64,000 bases of DNA. Source: Heracleum sosnowskyi. Lineage: Eukaryota; Streptophyta; Magnoliopsida; Apiales; Apiaceae. Location of the stretch: NCBI GenBank assembly GCA_030848705.1, contig CM061242.1, positions 127,296,757 through 127,360,756 of the forward strand, read 5' to 3'. The notes below the pieces were generated by a model. The model saw nothing but the letters and a program-made list of their open reading frames with translations. It did no database searches and was not told the DNA's origin. Each line of letters begins with the position of its first letter. Position 1 is the first letter of the stretch. The translations under genes were made by a program, and so were the position numbers. Of the stretch, positions 10,732-21,153 are shown piece by piece.

Positions 10732-13078
10732 CTAAGGGTTGTTGTAATTTGAACAACACTTCAGCATATCAAAGTTCTTCACCTTCTTCCACAGCTTAGA
10801 AACCTTCTTTGGACTCTGCGAACAACGCTTCATTAGCACAATGGTATTGCGCTTGGCCTTCATAATCTTGTTTTTACCCTCATTCTGCTTTACCAGCTGA
10901 TCATAATACTCTTTGTTCCGCTTCTCCAACGCGTATATTTGCTCATGAAGGTCCTCAATCTTGCTACTAGGCATGTTCACCTTGTAATCCTCCCTCAACT
11001 TCAAAACACAACGCGCCAGCTCACTTGCCTTTGTTTTCATGAAAAAGGACTCTTCCCCCAGTGCTTTGTTCTCATCCACCAATGTTTCCACTTTATACTC
11101 CAGCCTTGCATTCTCATTCAACAAAACTAACCTCTCGGTCTCCAAAACCTCTAACAAGCTCTTCTGCAACTCCATTTTTCTCGAAGACTCAGTCCATTTC
11201 TTCTCCTCTTCATTCATCTCATCAACCGCAATCTCACACTCCACATTCTTGATCACGAGCTCAGCAACAACGCCATCAGCATCATTCATTACCACATGTG
11301 GCTTAACAGGAGTTTGGAATGAGATTGAGCTCTCAGCATCAGACACCTCATTGCTGCATACTTCATCGTCTGAATTCTGATTAATTGAGACCGGAGTCAT
11401 AATAGGAGAGTTATGCTGCTTAGCCAATGCTCGGCAATAACGGTCAGCCAGTGTGAGATACCCATTGTAGAGGTCTTGGAGCAGGGACAGTAGCTGAGGG
11501 CGTTTCTGGTAATATGCTTCAGCTTGTTCCGCGAAGCTGTCAGCCTTGTGTTCTTTGATGCTGTTTGAACATACCATCTTCATTCTCTTGTCCAAATCTG
11601 CAACTCCAAATTTGTATCAAATCAAAGAACATTTTGAAATTATAAATTCAAGGGGGGAGTAGTGTCAGTTTTTGTTATCCTTAAATTCAAGAGAATTAAT
11701 ACTTATCACATAGTATAAATAAATAATTTCAAAGAAACAAAGTTAATTCAGGTTAATCATCTCGTATTTGTGTCCTAATAAATCGTATAAATTAAACTAG
11801 GTTCGAGTCTTATTTCGAATTCCTTCTCTGCTTATGAAAATCTTTAGTGCTTATTTTCTTGCAGTTCATATATTTTCTTGAATCTTAGTATTCAGAAATA
11901 AAACCCACAATGACAACTTTCAGAAATAGCATATCTCACAATTTGATTTTCTTCTGTATAAAGATGATTTTGATGAGACTCCTACCAGCTACCATACCAT
12001 TTAAGTAACTTTCACCAAAAAAATCTTGTGCAGTTGTAAAATCTGTAATATAATGGAGTATTTTATTCTACTAGTCACAAGATCAGAAAAAGTCAAGACA
12101 CCTAAAGAATCTGTTATGTAGGGTGGCAGAGAAATCAAGAAAAGGGAATATATACTCCCTCCGTCCCAGTCATTTCTTTACACTTTCCTTTTTGGGACGT
12201 CCCACCAATTCTTTACATTACTAAAAATAGTAACTTTTAATAATATAATACATTATTACATCCACTACTTCACTCCACTTTTTCAATACTTTATACTATT
12301 ACACCCACTATCTCACTTATCTTAACAATAAATTACTATTACACCCACTACTTCATTTATTTTAACAATAAAACACACTATTACATCCACTACCTCACTT
12401 ATTTTAAGAATATTCCTTGGTCTCCGTGCAAAAACCAAATGTATAGAACCTGTTGGGACGGAGGGAGTATATTTTATCCTCTGCAACACGTTTTGGGATT
12501 TTGAATCTTCTGCATAAATTCAAATTTACAACAATGGAACTTGATGTTCTTTTCTGACAGTAAACACTAAAAAGAGACCAATGTAAAGTATTGTCAAACA
12601 GGCTTTTTTGTTGAATTGGCTTTTCCTTCTGCAAACAATATCTTGTGATCTACTATTCACCTCCACTGTGTGAAAATTACACACACTAAAATGCAAAAGT
12701 TTCACTTCACATCAACAAGAATTTACTGCACTAAATTATTTTTTAATTATTTCAGAATTAAAAATTGTAGGAAATCTTCAAATTTTAATTTAATGGGTGT
12801 TCTTGTGTAACAAAAGATCGAGTATTTATGCAACGCTTTGCGAAAGAGATGTGCGAAAGTATTTAAATTTCTGTAACGACATTTAATCAAAAGAAGGGTA
12901 AGCAAAAATAAAGAGAGTGTGGTTGTAAAATAGGTGAGGGGTGGGGTCCAGTACCTGCAATTGAGACAAGAAGCCAAGAAGGTCTTGTGCTTGGGAAGAG
13001 GCTTCGACTTGATTGATTTGATGACTCGTATAAAGATGATGAAGAAAATACAGCTGATGCATTGCCTTTCTTTAGTAC
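10732..13078 (-). CDS. NET/KIP1-like protein with a shortened NAB domain and coiled coils
   Basis: Two exons on the minus strand: 12955-13078 and 10732-11597, joined through a split Asp codon (G|AT), giving 329 residues from MVLKKG. An in-frame ATG at 13108 would add ten residues. After the splice the protein reads DLDKRMKMV, then ADSFAEQAEAYYQKRPQLL and YLTLADRYCRAL, the core of the NET actin-binding (NAB) domain. It lacks the usual N-terminal SWWWDSH signature; the equivalent stretch ends PSWLLVSIA. Residues about 160-275 are heptad-rich coiled coil with many Glu/Lys/Leu, and the tail is basic (SPKKVSKLWKKVKN). NET proteins link F-actin to plant membranes. Because the NAB start is degenerate, actin binding may be weakened. 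NET3/NET4 or KIP1-like assignment is by family similarity. Confidence 0.8.
12155..12467. mobile_element. Stowaway MITE in the NAB-gene intron
   Basis: The ends CTCCCTCCGTCCCA and TGGGACGGAGGGAG are inverted repeats flanked by TA on both sides (12153-12154 and 12468-12469). The interior is AT-rich without coding capacity. This is the canonical plant Stowaway form and lies between the two coding exons of the NAB gene. Confidence 0.85.
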
Positions 13079-13441
13079 CATCTTTGATTCTTTAATGTCT
13101 TCCAACAACTACAAACCTTTACTCTGCTGAACTAGAAAAGAAACAAGATCAGATAAAACTACAGTCGGTGAATATATTAAAGACTAACACATGTTATATG
13201 TAGGGAAGTGTTAATTGCCGGCGAGCTATGGACAAAAGGATTGGTTTATTTGCATGTAGAGACAAACATGTGAAGAGATTGAGAAGAAAGATACAGAGAA
13301 TAAAACAGATTTAAGTAGCAAAATGAGAAACACTAAAAACATTGATGCATGACTAAATGAAGGGTTGGGATTTTGCAGATTGCATTTCTGAAACGGCTCG
13401 CAACAACATTTTTCAAACTAGTTGCTTAAATCTCTCCCTCT

Positions 13442-13445
<4 letters not shown>

Positions 13446-13477
<32 letters not shown>

Positions 13478-13634
13478 TGTGCAGTCTCTCTCTTTCTCTC
13501 TCCCTCTGCAATCTCTCCCCCCCCCCCTCTCTCCCTCTGTGCAATCTCTCTCTCCTTCTGCCTCTCTCCCTCTGTGCAATCTCTCTCTCCCCCCTCTCTC
13601 TCCCTCTGTGCAATCTCTCTCTCTCTCTCCCTGT
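13446..13634. repeat. CT-rich compound micro/minisatellite
   Basis: CT dinucleotide runs alternate with blocks of the form TCTCCCTCTGTGCAATCTC repeated about six times. It lies about 350 bp upstream of the NAB gene start (minus strand), so it may sit in that gene's promoter. Open frames seen across it are products of the repeat. Confidence 0.85.
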
Positions 13635-15486
13635 GTGTGTGTGGTAGAGGAGTGTTATTTGGTGTTTCTTACATGCATATCAGCATATAGACATTACATA
13701 CCTTTGTTTGTAGAGAGAAACTGAGAAATAAAGGCTAGAAAGTTGGAACCATGCAACTAGTGGGCAGTCAAGTGTGGTAAACCAGAGCTTGAGAACTGAG
13801 AAGAGTGGAGAGAGTAATAAATATAATGTGTTTGTGTATGCATTCTCTACATACAGTCTAGTATCTACTTATCGACTGATCATAATTGGGCTTTATGGTA
13901 AGAAAGGGACTTGAAGGTGATGCCCAAATATAAAAATTAATATCCATGTGTCTATCTCAGTAGTCCATTCTCTACGGATATTAAAACATTTCATTTTATC
14001 ATATTTATCATTCGTCAATTTTATTTTTATTTTTGGTTAAGTCTTCGTAGCTGTTAATTGGTAAAAAAATAATTGCAATCCTACTCGTCAAATCATTCGT
14101 TCGCAAAAATAAATAAAAAAATCATGAAAAGGTAAAATTGTAAAGAAAATAATCAAGAACCTCTTTGCATTTACGTCAATATTTTATATTAAACATATTC
14201 ACAAAATATTTTCACGAATAAATAATTACAATCATGCGTCCGAATCCATAAATTTATATGTTAGAGACTTAAAAAGTTACGAAACGAATTCATGAATTTA
14301 TATATTTTTATAGACTTAGAGACCGCTTGACTCCCGGTGATTTTTGATTTTAACCTGGAAAAATTTTGTTTGTGTAATAATCAAAAAATAACTTAAAATT
14401 AAAAAAAAATAGCTTAAAATTAAAAGTCGGTCGAATCTATTTTTTTGAACAACTTGTTTTATTTTAGTAATTTTATTTGATAAAAGTTAATATCATCATT
14501 TAAATTTATTATTTATCAAACTTTTCTTTCTTTTAACCCTTTTAATAGTTACTCGTAATACAAACAAATATTAATTTAAAAATTTTACATTTCACTTATT
14601 ATTTTAAGCAAACTTTAAATCATAAACAATAATTTTAAGTTAACAGATAATTAAAAAGTTACGAAATGAATCGATGAATTTATTATATGTTGTCCCCAGA
14701 CTGCACAGTAGGAACAGAAGATCGTTGAAAATGGGCGAAACGAAACCAGTCAAGTTTTGTCGAATAGACATGTCTGCTGTAGGGAAAGAAATATTTAATA
14801 TTTTGCTGAAGAAGCAGGGTACTAAATCTGTCAATTTTTATAAATGTGCAGGGTCCCAAACCTATTTACTGTTATCACATTAAGCATGTGTAAGTTCTGA
14901 GAAAATTTCAAAATACATTTTTACAATAAATTAATTCTCGAATAAATATTACTTCCATGTCCCTTCCTTAAGTGTAAAAAAATGAATGATACGGAGGGAA
15001 GGAGTACTACAATTTACGATGTTCTTGATGACACATTGCTGTGAGAAGCAAGACTTTCTTCCTCTTTTGATTTCTTTTTCTGACCAAAACACATCTTTTG
15101 TGAATTTCAAATTTATTTGAAATTTGAATATTAAAAAACACTAGCAATAAAAAGCTTGGGGCTAGAACACAAGCCTTTTTAGTGATTTGGTGAGGAGAGA
15201 AGCTCTATATTTAACAAAATTCAAGCTTTTTGGAAAGGCAAAAAACACAAATTGAATGCCAGATTCTAAACTATTTGCATCAACTTTTGCTATGTTTCTT
15301 TAAGATGTGTGCTTTTATTTTGATTTCAAATGTAGCACACTCTAGTTTGAATTTTCTTTTACATTTTCCGTAACGAAACAAATATGCACGTACGAAGTAT
15401 GTCCTCTTCGGAAGTAGGGTATTAGGTAAATCGATTAACCAACAAAATTTTATAGCACAGAAGTTAAATTTAAACACAGATATTTG
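13635..15486. other. Intergenic DNA between the NAB and FEY genes
   Basis: Mostly AT-rich sequence with no recognised gene. It contains a 53-bp Stowaway remnant (14952-15004). A short open frame at 14674-14883 has no recognisable similarity. Confidence 0.45.
14952..15004. mobile_element. Very short Stowaway-type MITE remnant
   Basis: The ends CTTCCATGTCCCTTCC and ACGGAGGGAAGGAG are imperfect inverted repeats flanked by TA. Only 53 bp remain, so it is an internal-deletion derivative. Confidence 0.4.
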
Positions 15487-17807
15487 TTAATCTTGATGAG
15501 ACCTATATCTGCATTCAACTTGTTGCCCTTCTAAAAGTTTCTCCACTGTATCTGATGGAAGGCCAATCATTTCCATTGTCTTCTCCCACACATTGTAAGA
15601 AGTTTCAAGATTGTGCGCTTCTTCAGAAGGATTTGTAGGACGACATTCGTGAGAAATGAAAGCACAAACTGGCCACTCGTCTGATTTCAACTTCTTGCAG
15701 CATTCAGGAATCTGAGCATCTGTGGCAGCAAACAAGGCACTTCTGGAACCTGCAGCCGAAGAATAATACTAAGTTTCAGTATTTATGTCGAGCAAAATTC
15801 TTTTCTTGCACAAGTGATTTTTAAATTAGTCGAAACCTATTCAGCAAAATTCTATAAACCACTTGCTGCATTTTGAACTTGTCTTGATGAATAACTCCAC
15901 AAAAGTCGTATAAATGTAAACATAGTAGTGATCATAAATAAGTAAGAACTGGCATTTAGAAGCTTGCCTTCTTCAGGACTGAACTTATAATATGGAAATA
16001 GACGAATGCCGACTTGAACAATCTTGGAAAGATCCCTGGCCTGCAATAGAGTGAAATTTATTACTAGGGAGACATCGTACTTAAATTCCAAATATTGAAC
16101 CAAATAGAGATGAAAAGAAAGAACAGATCATCGTAAAACTTACAAAGTTGGTCTGAACTACTCCAGGAGATGCACACACTACGCTTATGCCAGCCTCTGC
16201 AGGCAACCTCTTGTGGAGAACGCTACTGAACATGACCTGCATTTTCATATGCCAAATTAAGATCCTTTCTATCACATCTTTAAAATATAAAATTAGATTC
16301 CGGTGTAGGAAGTAGGAACAACTTTGTTATTAATAAAGGGGAGGAGGCAGTCGACAAAAAAACTAAAACAGCGCTGTAAGAAGTAAGAATTAACAGCAAA
16401 ATCATATTGCATTAAAGTTTTATCCAATTACCTGTGCTAATTTGCTGCCTGAGTAACCCACTAAATTTGTGTACTTCCTCTTTCCGGTCAAGACATTCAT
16501 GTCTTCAGGATCAACAAAGCCCACATGATGAATCTTCAGCAAGGGGAAAAAACAATTAGAAATGTCACATAAATAGATGGAGCAGAGAAATAATGGTAAT
16601 TAATGAAGAGAACACGAACAGATTTATCACAACATAGAACTTACTGTCGAACTAACGTTAACAATCCGACTTGGAGAGCCTCTGAGAAGAGATGGCAAAA
16701 GCAATATTGAAAGCAAGGCTGGCGCTAGATGGTTCACTTGCATATGCTCTTCAAAACCGTCCTTAGAAATTTTTTGTGGTTCTAAACACAGTTGTTAGAA
16801 CAAATATTAATGCAAGAGGGAAGACTGAAACCTTCATTCAGTTTGCTTATACTTACGATAAATTACAGAAAAACAAATAAGAGCAACTCGGACGGACAGC
16901 AGGTCAGCATGACAACGAACGCCAAATGAAAGAAATGACTTGGCAAATAATTTACAGATTTTCATAAAGTTGGGAACAAGCTGATGAAGTTTCTACTGAA
17001 TGATCTATAAAATGTTGCGGAAAGTATCATGAAAAATGCAAGTCCCTTGAAAGTAACTAATTAGCTTGACACTAACCTCCGATGGAAAAGATCCCTGCGT
17101 TGTTAATGAGCACGTTCAAAGGGCCTGAACGCGCATTCCATGCTTCAGCAAATCTTGCAACAGAGTCCAATGAGAGAAGATTAAGCTCCATCACCTTGAA
17201 TGTCGAAATTCAGATGAGTTATATTACTGTATTCCTTAGATTGTAAAGTCGTTGATGCTCATATTTACTTGCACATTAATTGATTAATTCTAATCGACCC
17301 TGATGAATTATATTTCCAGACTTATCGATGCCCAAAACATACAAGTGTGTTAAGTATGTACCTCAATATTAAGAGGAAGACCCTTTCCAGACCAATCATG
17401 CTGCCATTTCTTGATCAATTCATCAGCACTTGTTGTATTCCGAACTGCCATTACAACGTGCGCCCCTGCTTCAGCTAACTGCCTGTCCGAAACAACAAAA
17501 CCACATGTAACCTAACTAGTAACTACACCTGCAAAAAATTCCGACTTCAAGAAAATAGAAAAAATGTTACAAAATGGACTAAAAACCTGGCAATTTCGCG
17601 ACCAATGCCATTGGTGCAACCAGTGACAATGCAAGTAAAATCTCGATCAAGAGGAGGAAGAGGCAACGGATTTTCCAAATGTCTAGTCATGATTCTCTGA
17701 AACAACATTTCGTGCATCAAACTAAAGCATCCTCGTAGCCATTCGATCCATCCCAGCCCCGTCTTTTTATTCGACAAGTTGCTAGAAACTTCTTCGATTT
17801 TGCTCAT
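15487..17807 (-). CDS. FEY: FEY-type short-chain dehydrogenase/reductase
   Basis: Eight exons on the minus strand: 17587-17807, 17362-17482, 17077-17194, 16645-16781, 16432-16533, 16144-16236, 15968-16040 and 15487-15749, giving 375 residues, close to the length of Arabidopsis FEY (FOREVER YOUNG). The start MSKIEEV is followed by GLGWIEWLRG and HLENPLPLPPL, typical of this family. The Rossmann NAD(P)-binding motif TGCTNGIG is at 62-69, NNAG at 145-148, the catalytic Ser in NVSST at 195-199 and YSGSK at 226-230, so the active site is complete. The last exon has the family's EECR-type Cys-rich end (ECRPTNPSEEAHN, ECRY). The intron between exons 7 and 8 uses a GC donor. FEY influences meristem and leaf development in Arabidopsis; the substrate is not known. 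Confidence 0.92.
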
Positions 17808-18269
17808 TCTTTCTCAGTCACCTAAAAATATTTTGTTCAATGCATATGAAGATTATGGTGATTTTAAGGGTGTGACAAATAAGGATTTTGAAAATCTGTT
17901 GCTGCATTAATTTGTGAAATATCTTAGCCGTTACATAGAGAATCTGAAATATCCATATGTAGTTCATTCGAAATATTAATTTCCAATATTTTAAAATATC
18001 TAAATTTGGCAGTTTTAGGATATTAAATTCTATTAGTTCATATCAATCATATGCTTATGCTTGAATCTAAACCTTGAAGTGCCATGCCAGCATTGCTGAT
18101 TTTCTTTAAAGATGAAATATTGAAAACAGTATGCACGGACCACGGTGAGGAAATAGAACTCCCTTTTTAAGTTGCTTATCTTGAGAAATGCATCATTTGA
18201 TATATTATCATTTTATAACCTATTTCATTATCTCTAGCATTACTCTTTATTTTTTTATTGTCATCCTTG

Positions 18270-18629
18270 GAGTAAACTTTAAAATGGTGGCTAAACTTTA
18301 CTCACTTTTGCATTTTGATGGCCATATTTTCTAATTTGCAATACGGTGATCGGACATTACCTTTATTTTTCAAAAAGGTGGCTACGGATCACTTTTTAAA
18401 GTTTTTTTTTCCCCTAAAAAAATTGATAATTTGCAATAGGTAGCCCAACATTATTTTTATTTTTCAAAAAGGTGGTTACAAGCTACCTTTTTTTTTTCAA
18501 AAAAGTGGCTATTAGCCACATCTTTTTTAAAACTGAAAGTAATATCTAGCCAATAAATTACAAATTTAAAATTCGGGCCATCAAAATGCAAAAGTGGGTA
18601 AAGTTTGACCACCACTTTGAAGTTTACTC
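18270..18629. mobile_element. MULE-type MITE with 54-bp terminal inverted repeats
   Basis: The left end GAGTAAACTTTAAAATGG and the complement of the right end GAGTAAACTTCAAAGTGG continue as about 54 bp of near-identical inverted repeat down to CATTTTGATGGCC. The flanks TCATCCTTG (18261-18269) and TCATTCTTG (18630-18638) are a 9-bp target duplication with one mismatch, as for Mutator-like elements. No coding sequence is present. Confidence 0.8.
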
Positions 18630-18682
18630 TCATTCTTGTAATACTATCCAGATCCTAAACTTATTTTGAAAATAAATCCTAA

Positions 18683-19883
18683 CTAGCCTATAACCCGTGC
18701 ATGAGCTTTAAAATATAATAAACTAAAAAATTTAATGTGAACGGAAAATATTAAAATAAAAGTAAAATTTAATATGATAAATTATAAAATTAGAAACTTA
18801 AATATTAATTGGAACATAAAAAATATAAAAAAATACATATGGGGATGAGGAAGATAAATGAGGTATTATTAATATTATTTTATAACATATAGAAAAGCTA
18901 ACATGTTTTAATTAAAAAAAGTAATTGTCCGTGATATTTTTAGAAGTATTTTAATTATATTAATTGTATTTATTAAAAAAATACGTTGACATGTTAAAAT
19001 AAGTAAGTTTTTTTAAATAAGGACAAACATAAAAGCTAATATGTTTTAATTAAAAAAGTAACTACCTATAATATTTTTAGATGTGTTTTAATTATATTAA
19101 TTGTATTTGTTAAAAAAATACGTTCACTTATTAAAATAGGTAAGTTTTTTTTAAATAATTAAAAGTATTAAAATAAGTTTTAAAATATATAAGTAAGGGT
19201 TGCACTTGATATTTTTGGAAAAAAGAGAGATTTTAGTGATAACAAATATAAAAGGTAATATATTTTAATTTAAAGGTAATTGTCCGTGATATTTTTGGAA
19301 AAGAAGAAGATTTTGTTAGAAAAAAAATATTTTAATTATAAAAGGCAATCAGCTAGTTAATAATTTTATATTATTTTATTATTTATTAAATAGAGTATTA
19401 AAATAGATTTTAAAATAAATAAGTAAGGATTGCACCTCATATTTTTGGAAAATAGAGATTTTAGTGATAACAAATATAAAAGATATTATGTTTTAATTTA
19501 AAGGTAATTGTCGTGATATTTTTGGAAAAAGAGTAGATTTTGTTAGATTTTTTTAATTATAAAAGGCAATCAGTTAGTTACTATTTTTATATTATTTGAT
19601 TTGTAGTAGTTTTCGTTATCCTAAAAATAAAGAAGTATATTTGTAACAGTGTATCCTAAATTTAAACAAATTAGATTCTACATTTCAATTTTTTTTATTA
19701 GATTTCAATATTATTTGATTTTTATGTAGTAAAATATAGTGAAATATTAATGTAGAATAAAACTTTCCCGAATTTTGATTATATTATTAATTTATTAATT
19801 AGAAAAAGTACCGAAAACAAAAAACTAACCGAAAACCGAAAATCAAAACTTTCAATGTTTCGGCTGTAATAATATAGTATAAA
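18683..19883 (-). mobile_element. Helitron, reverse orientation
   Basis: The minus-strand 3' end is seen as CTAGCCTATAACCCGTGC starting after A18682. The minus-strand 5' end is the complement of AATAATATAGTATAAA at 19883, where the last GA has probably changed to AA, before T19884. The 3' hairpin is degenerate. The interior has the same roughly 225-bp modules as 3581-5445 in opposite direction. Confidence 0.65.
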
Positions 19884-20908
19884 TATGTTTTAATTCAAAG
19901 ATATTATTTATTAAATAAAGTATTAAAATAGGTTTTAAAATAAATAAATAAGGACTGAACCTCATATTTTTGGAAGAGATTTTAGTGATAACAAATATAA
20001 AAGGTAATATGTTTTAATTTAAAGATAATTGTCGTGATATTTTTAGAAAAAGATTAGATTTTGTTAGAAAAAAAATATTTTAATTATAAAAGACAATCAT
20101 TTAGTTACTATTTTTATATTTTTATATTATTTATTAAATAGAATAAAGTACCAAACACCGACCGAAAACTGAAAACCAAAACTTTCAATGTTTCGACTTT
20201 AATAATATAGTACTAGCTTAAAACATGTGCGATGCACGAATTATTTTTAATAATTATCATTTTATTATTTATATTTTAATATTTTATAAATTGCATTTGT
20301 TAAATGATATAAGTATGCATATTAAAATAAGTAAAAAAATTTAAATTATTAAAATAGGCGTTAAAATAAAAAAAAAGTTTGTCCGTGATATTTTTGGAAA
20401 ATGAGAGGTTTTAGTAAGGAAAAATAGAAAAAGATAATGTGTTTTAGTTGAAAAAGGTAATCACCCGTGATGTTTTTGAAAAAGGACGAGAATTTGTTTA
20501 AAAAAAATAGAAAAAGTAATTTGTTTTTGCTGAAAAAAGTAAATAGTTATAAATAGTAACATGTTTTAGTAGAAAACAGTAATTACCCGTGATATTTTTG
20601 GAAAATGAGTGGATTTTGTTTGAAAAAATAGAAAAAGGTAATGTGTTTTAGCTGAAAAAAATAATTGATTTTAAATAGGCAATGTGTTTTTTTTTACCAT
20701 TTTATATATATATATTGCCCGTGTTAATTTTAGAAAATGAGTTATTTTAGTTATATAATATAAAATAGGTAATGTGGTTTAGGTGGAAAAGATAATTGAT
20801 TATAAATAAATTGATTATAGATAGACCATGCCCAAATACCACCGACTAAAACTTTTAATGTTTCATTTTAATAAGATAATATAGATAGATATATATAGTA
20901 TAGATAGA
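19884..20908 (-). mobile_element. Truncated Helitron interrupted by a younger Helitron
   Basis: This fragment retains the minus-strand 5' part (CTTTCAATGTTTCGACTTT then AATAATATAGTA at 20201-20212), but its CTAG end is missing. It is interrupted by the element 20213-20904. Joining 20212 to 20905 gives AATAATATAGTATAGA, the complete terminus of this family, which confirms both the nesting and the boundary at 20908. Confidence 0.65.
20213..20904 (-). mobile_element. Young Helitron nested in another Helitron
   Basis: It begins CTAGCTTAAAACATGTGC after A20212 and ends with ATATATAGTATAGA before T20905 (reverse complement TCTATACTATAT...CTAG). The short stem GTGC-ATC-GCAC near the CTAG end is a degenerate Helitron hairpin. 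Its interior resembles the element at 2214-3150. Confidence 0.7.
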
Positions 20909-21153
20909 TGTCTCACTTATAACGAATTAAATATTTGTGAACCGTAATAAATCTCTAGAAAATCAATGACGAAAAAAAAGTTGCCACATCAAAAAAATTA
21001 CCATGCAACATCAGTCAAGACATGAATCCGGGCCAGTAGGCCCCACATGAATCAACAAACCCATGGTAACAACTTGGGCCAAGCCCACACAAAAATTCCC
21101 AAATAAAACACTGATCCAATAAAAACAACAGAGCTTTTTTCAATTAAAGCTTG
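20909..21153 (+). promoter_or_regulatory. 5' flank of the ELF9-like gene
   Basis: The 245 bp between the Helitron stack and the start codon must hold the core promoter and 5' UTR. It contains CCCACATG and GGGCCAAGCCCACAC blocks, similar to the GGGCC/GGCCCA motifs common in housekeeping plant promoters. No clear TATA box is seen. Confidence 0.4.

Noticed and set aside
13357..13724. Leu/Ser-rich and Arg/Glu-rich open frames
   Set aside because: They are translations of CT/GA microsatellite repeats on both strands.
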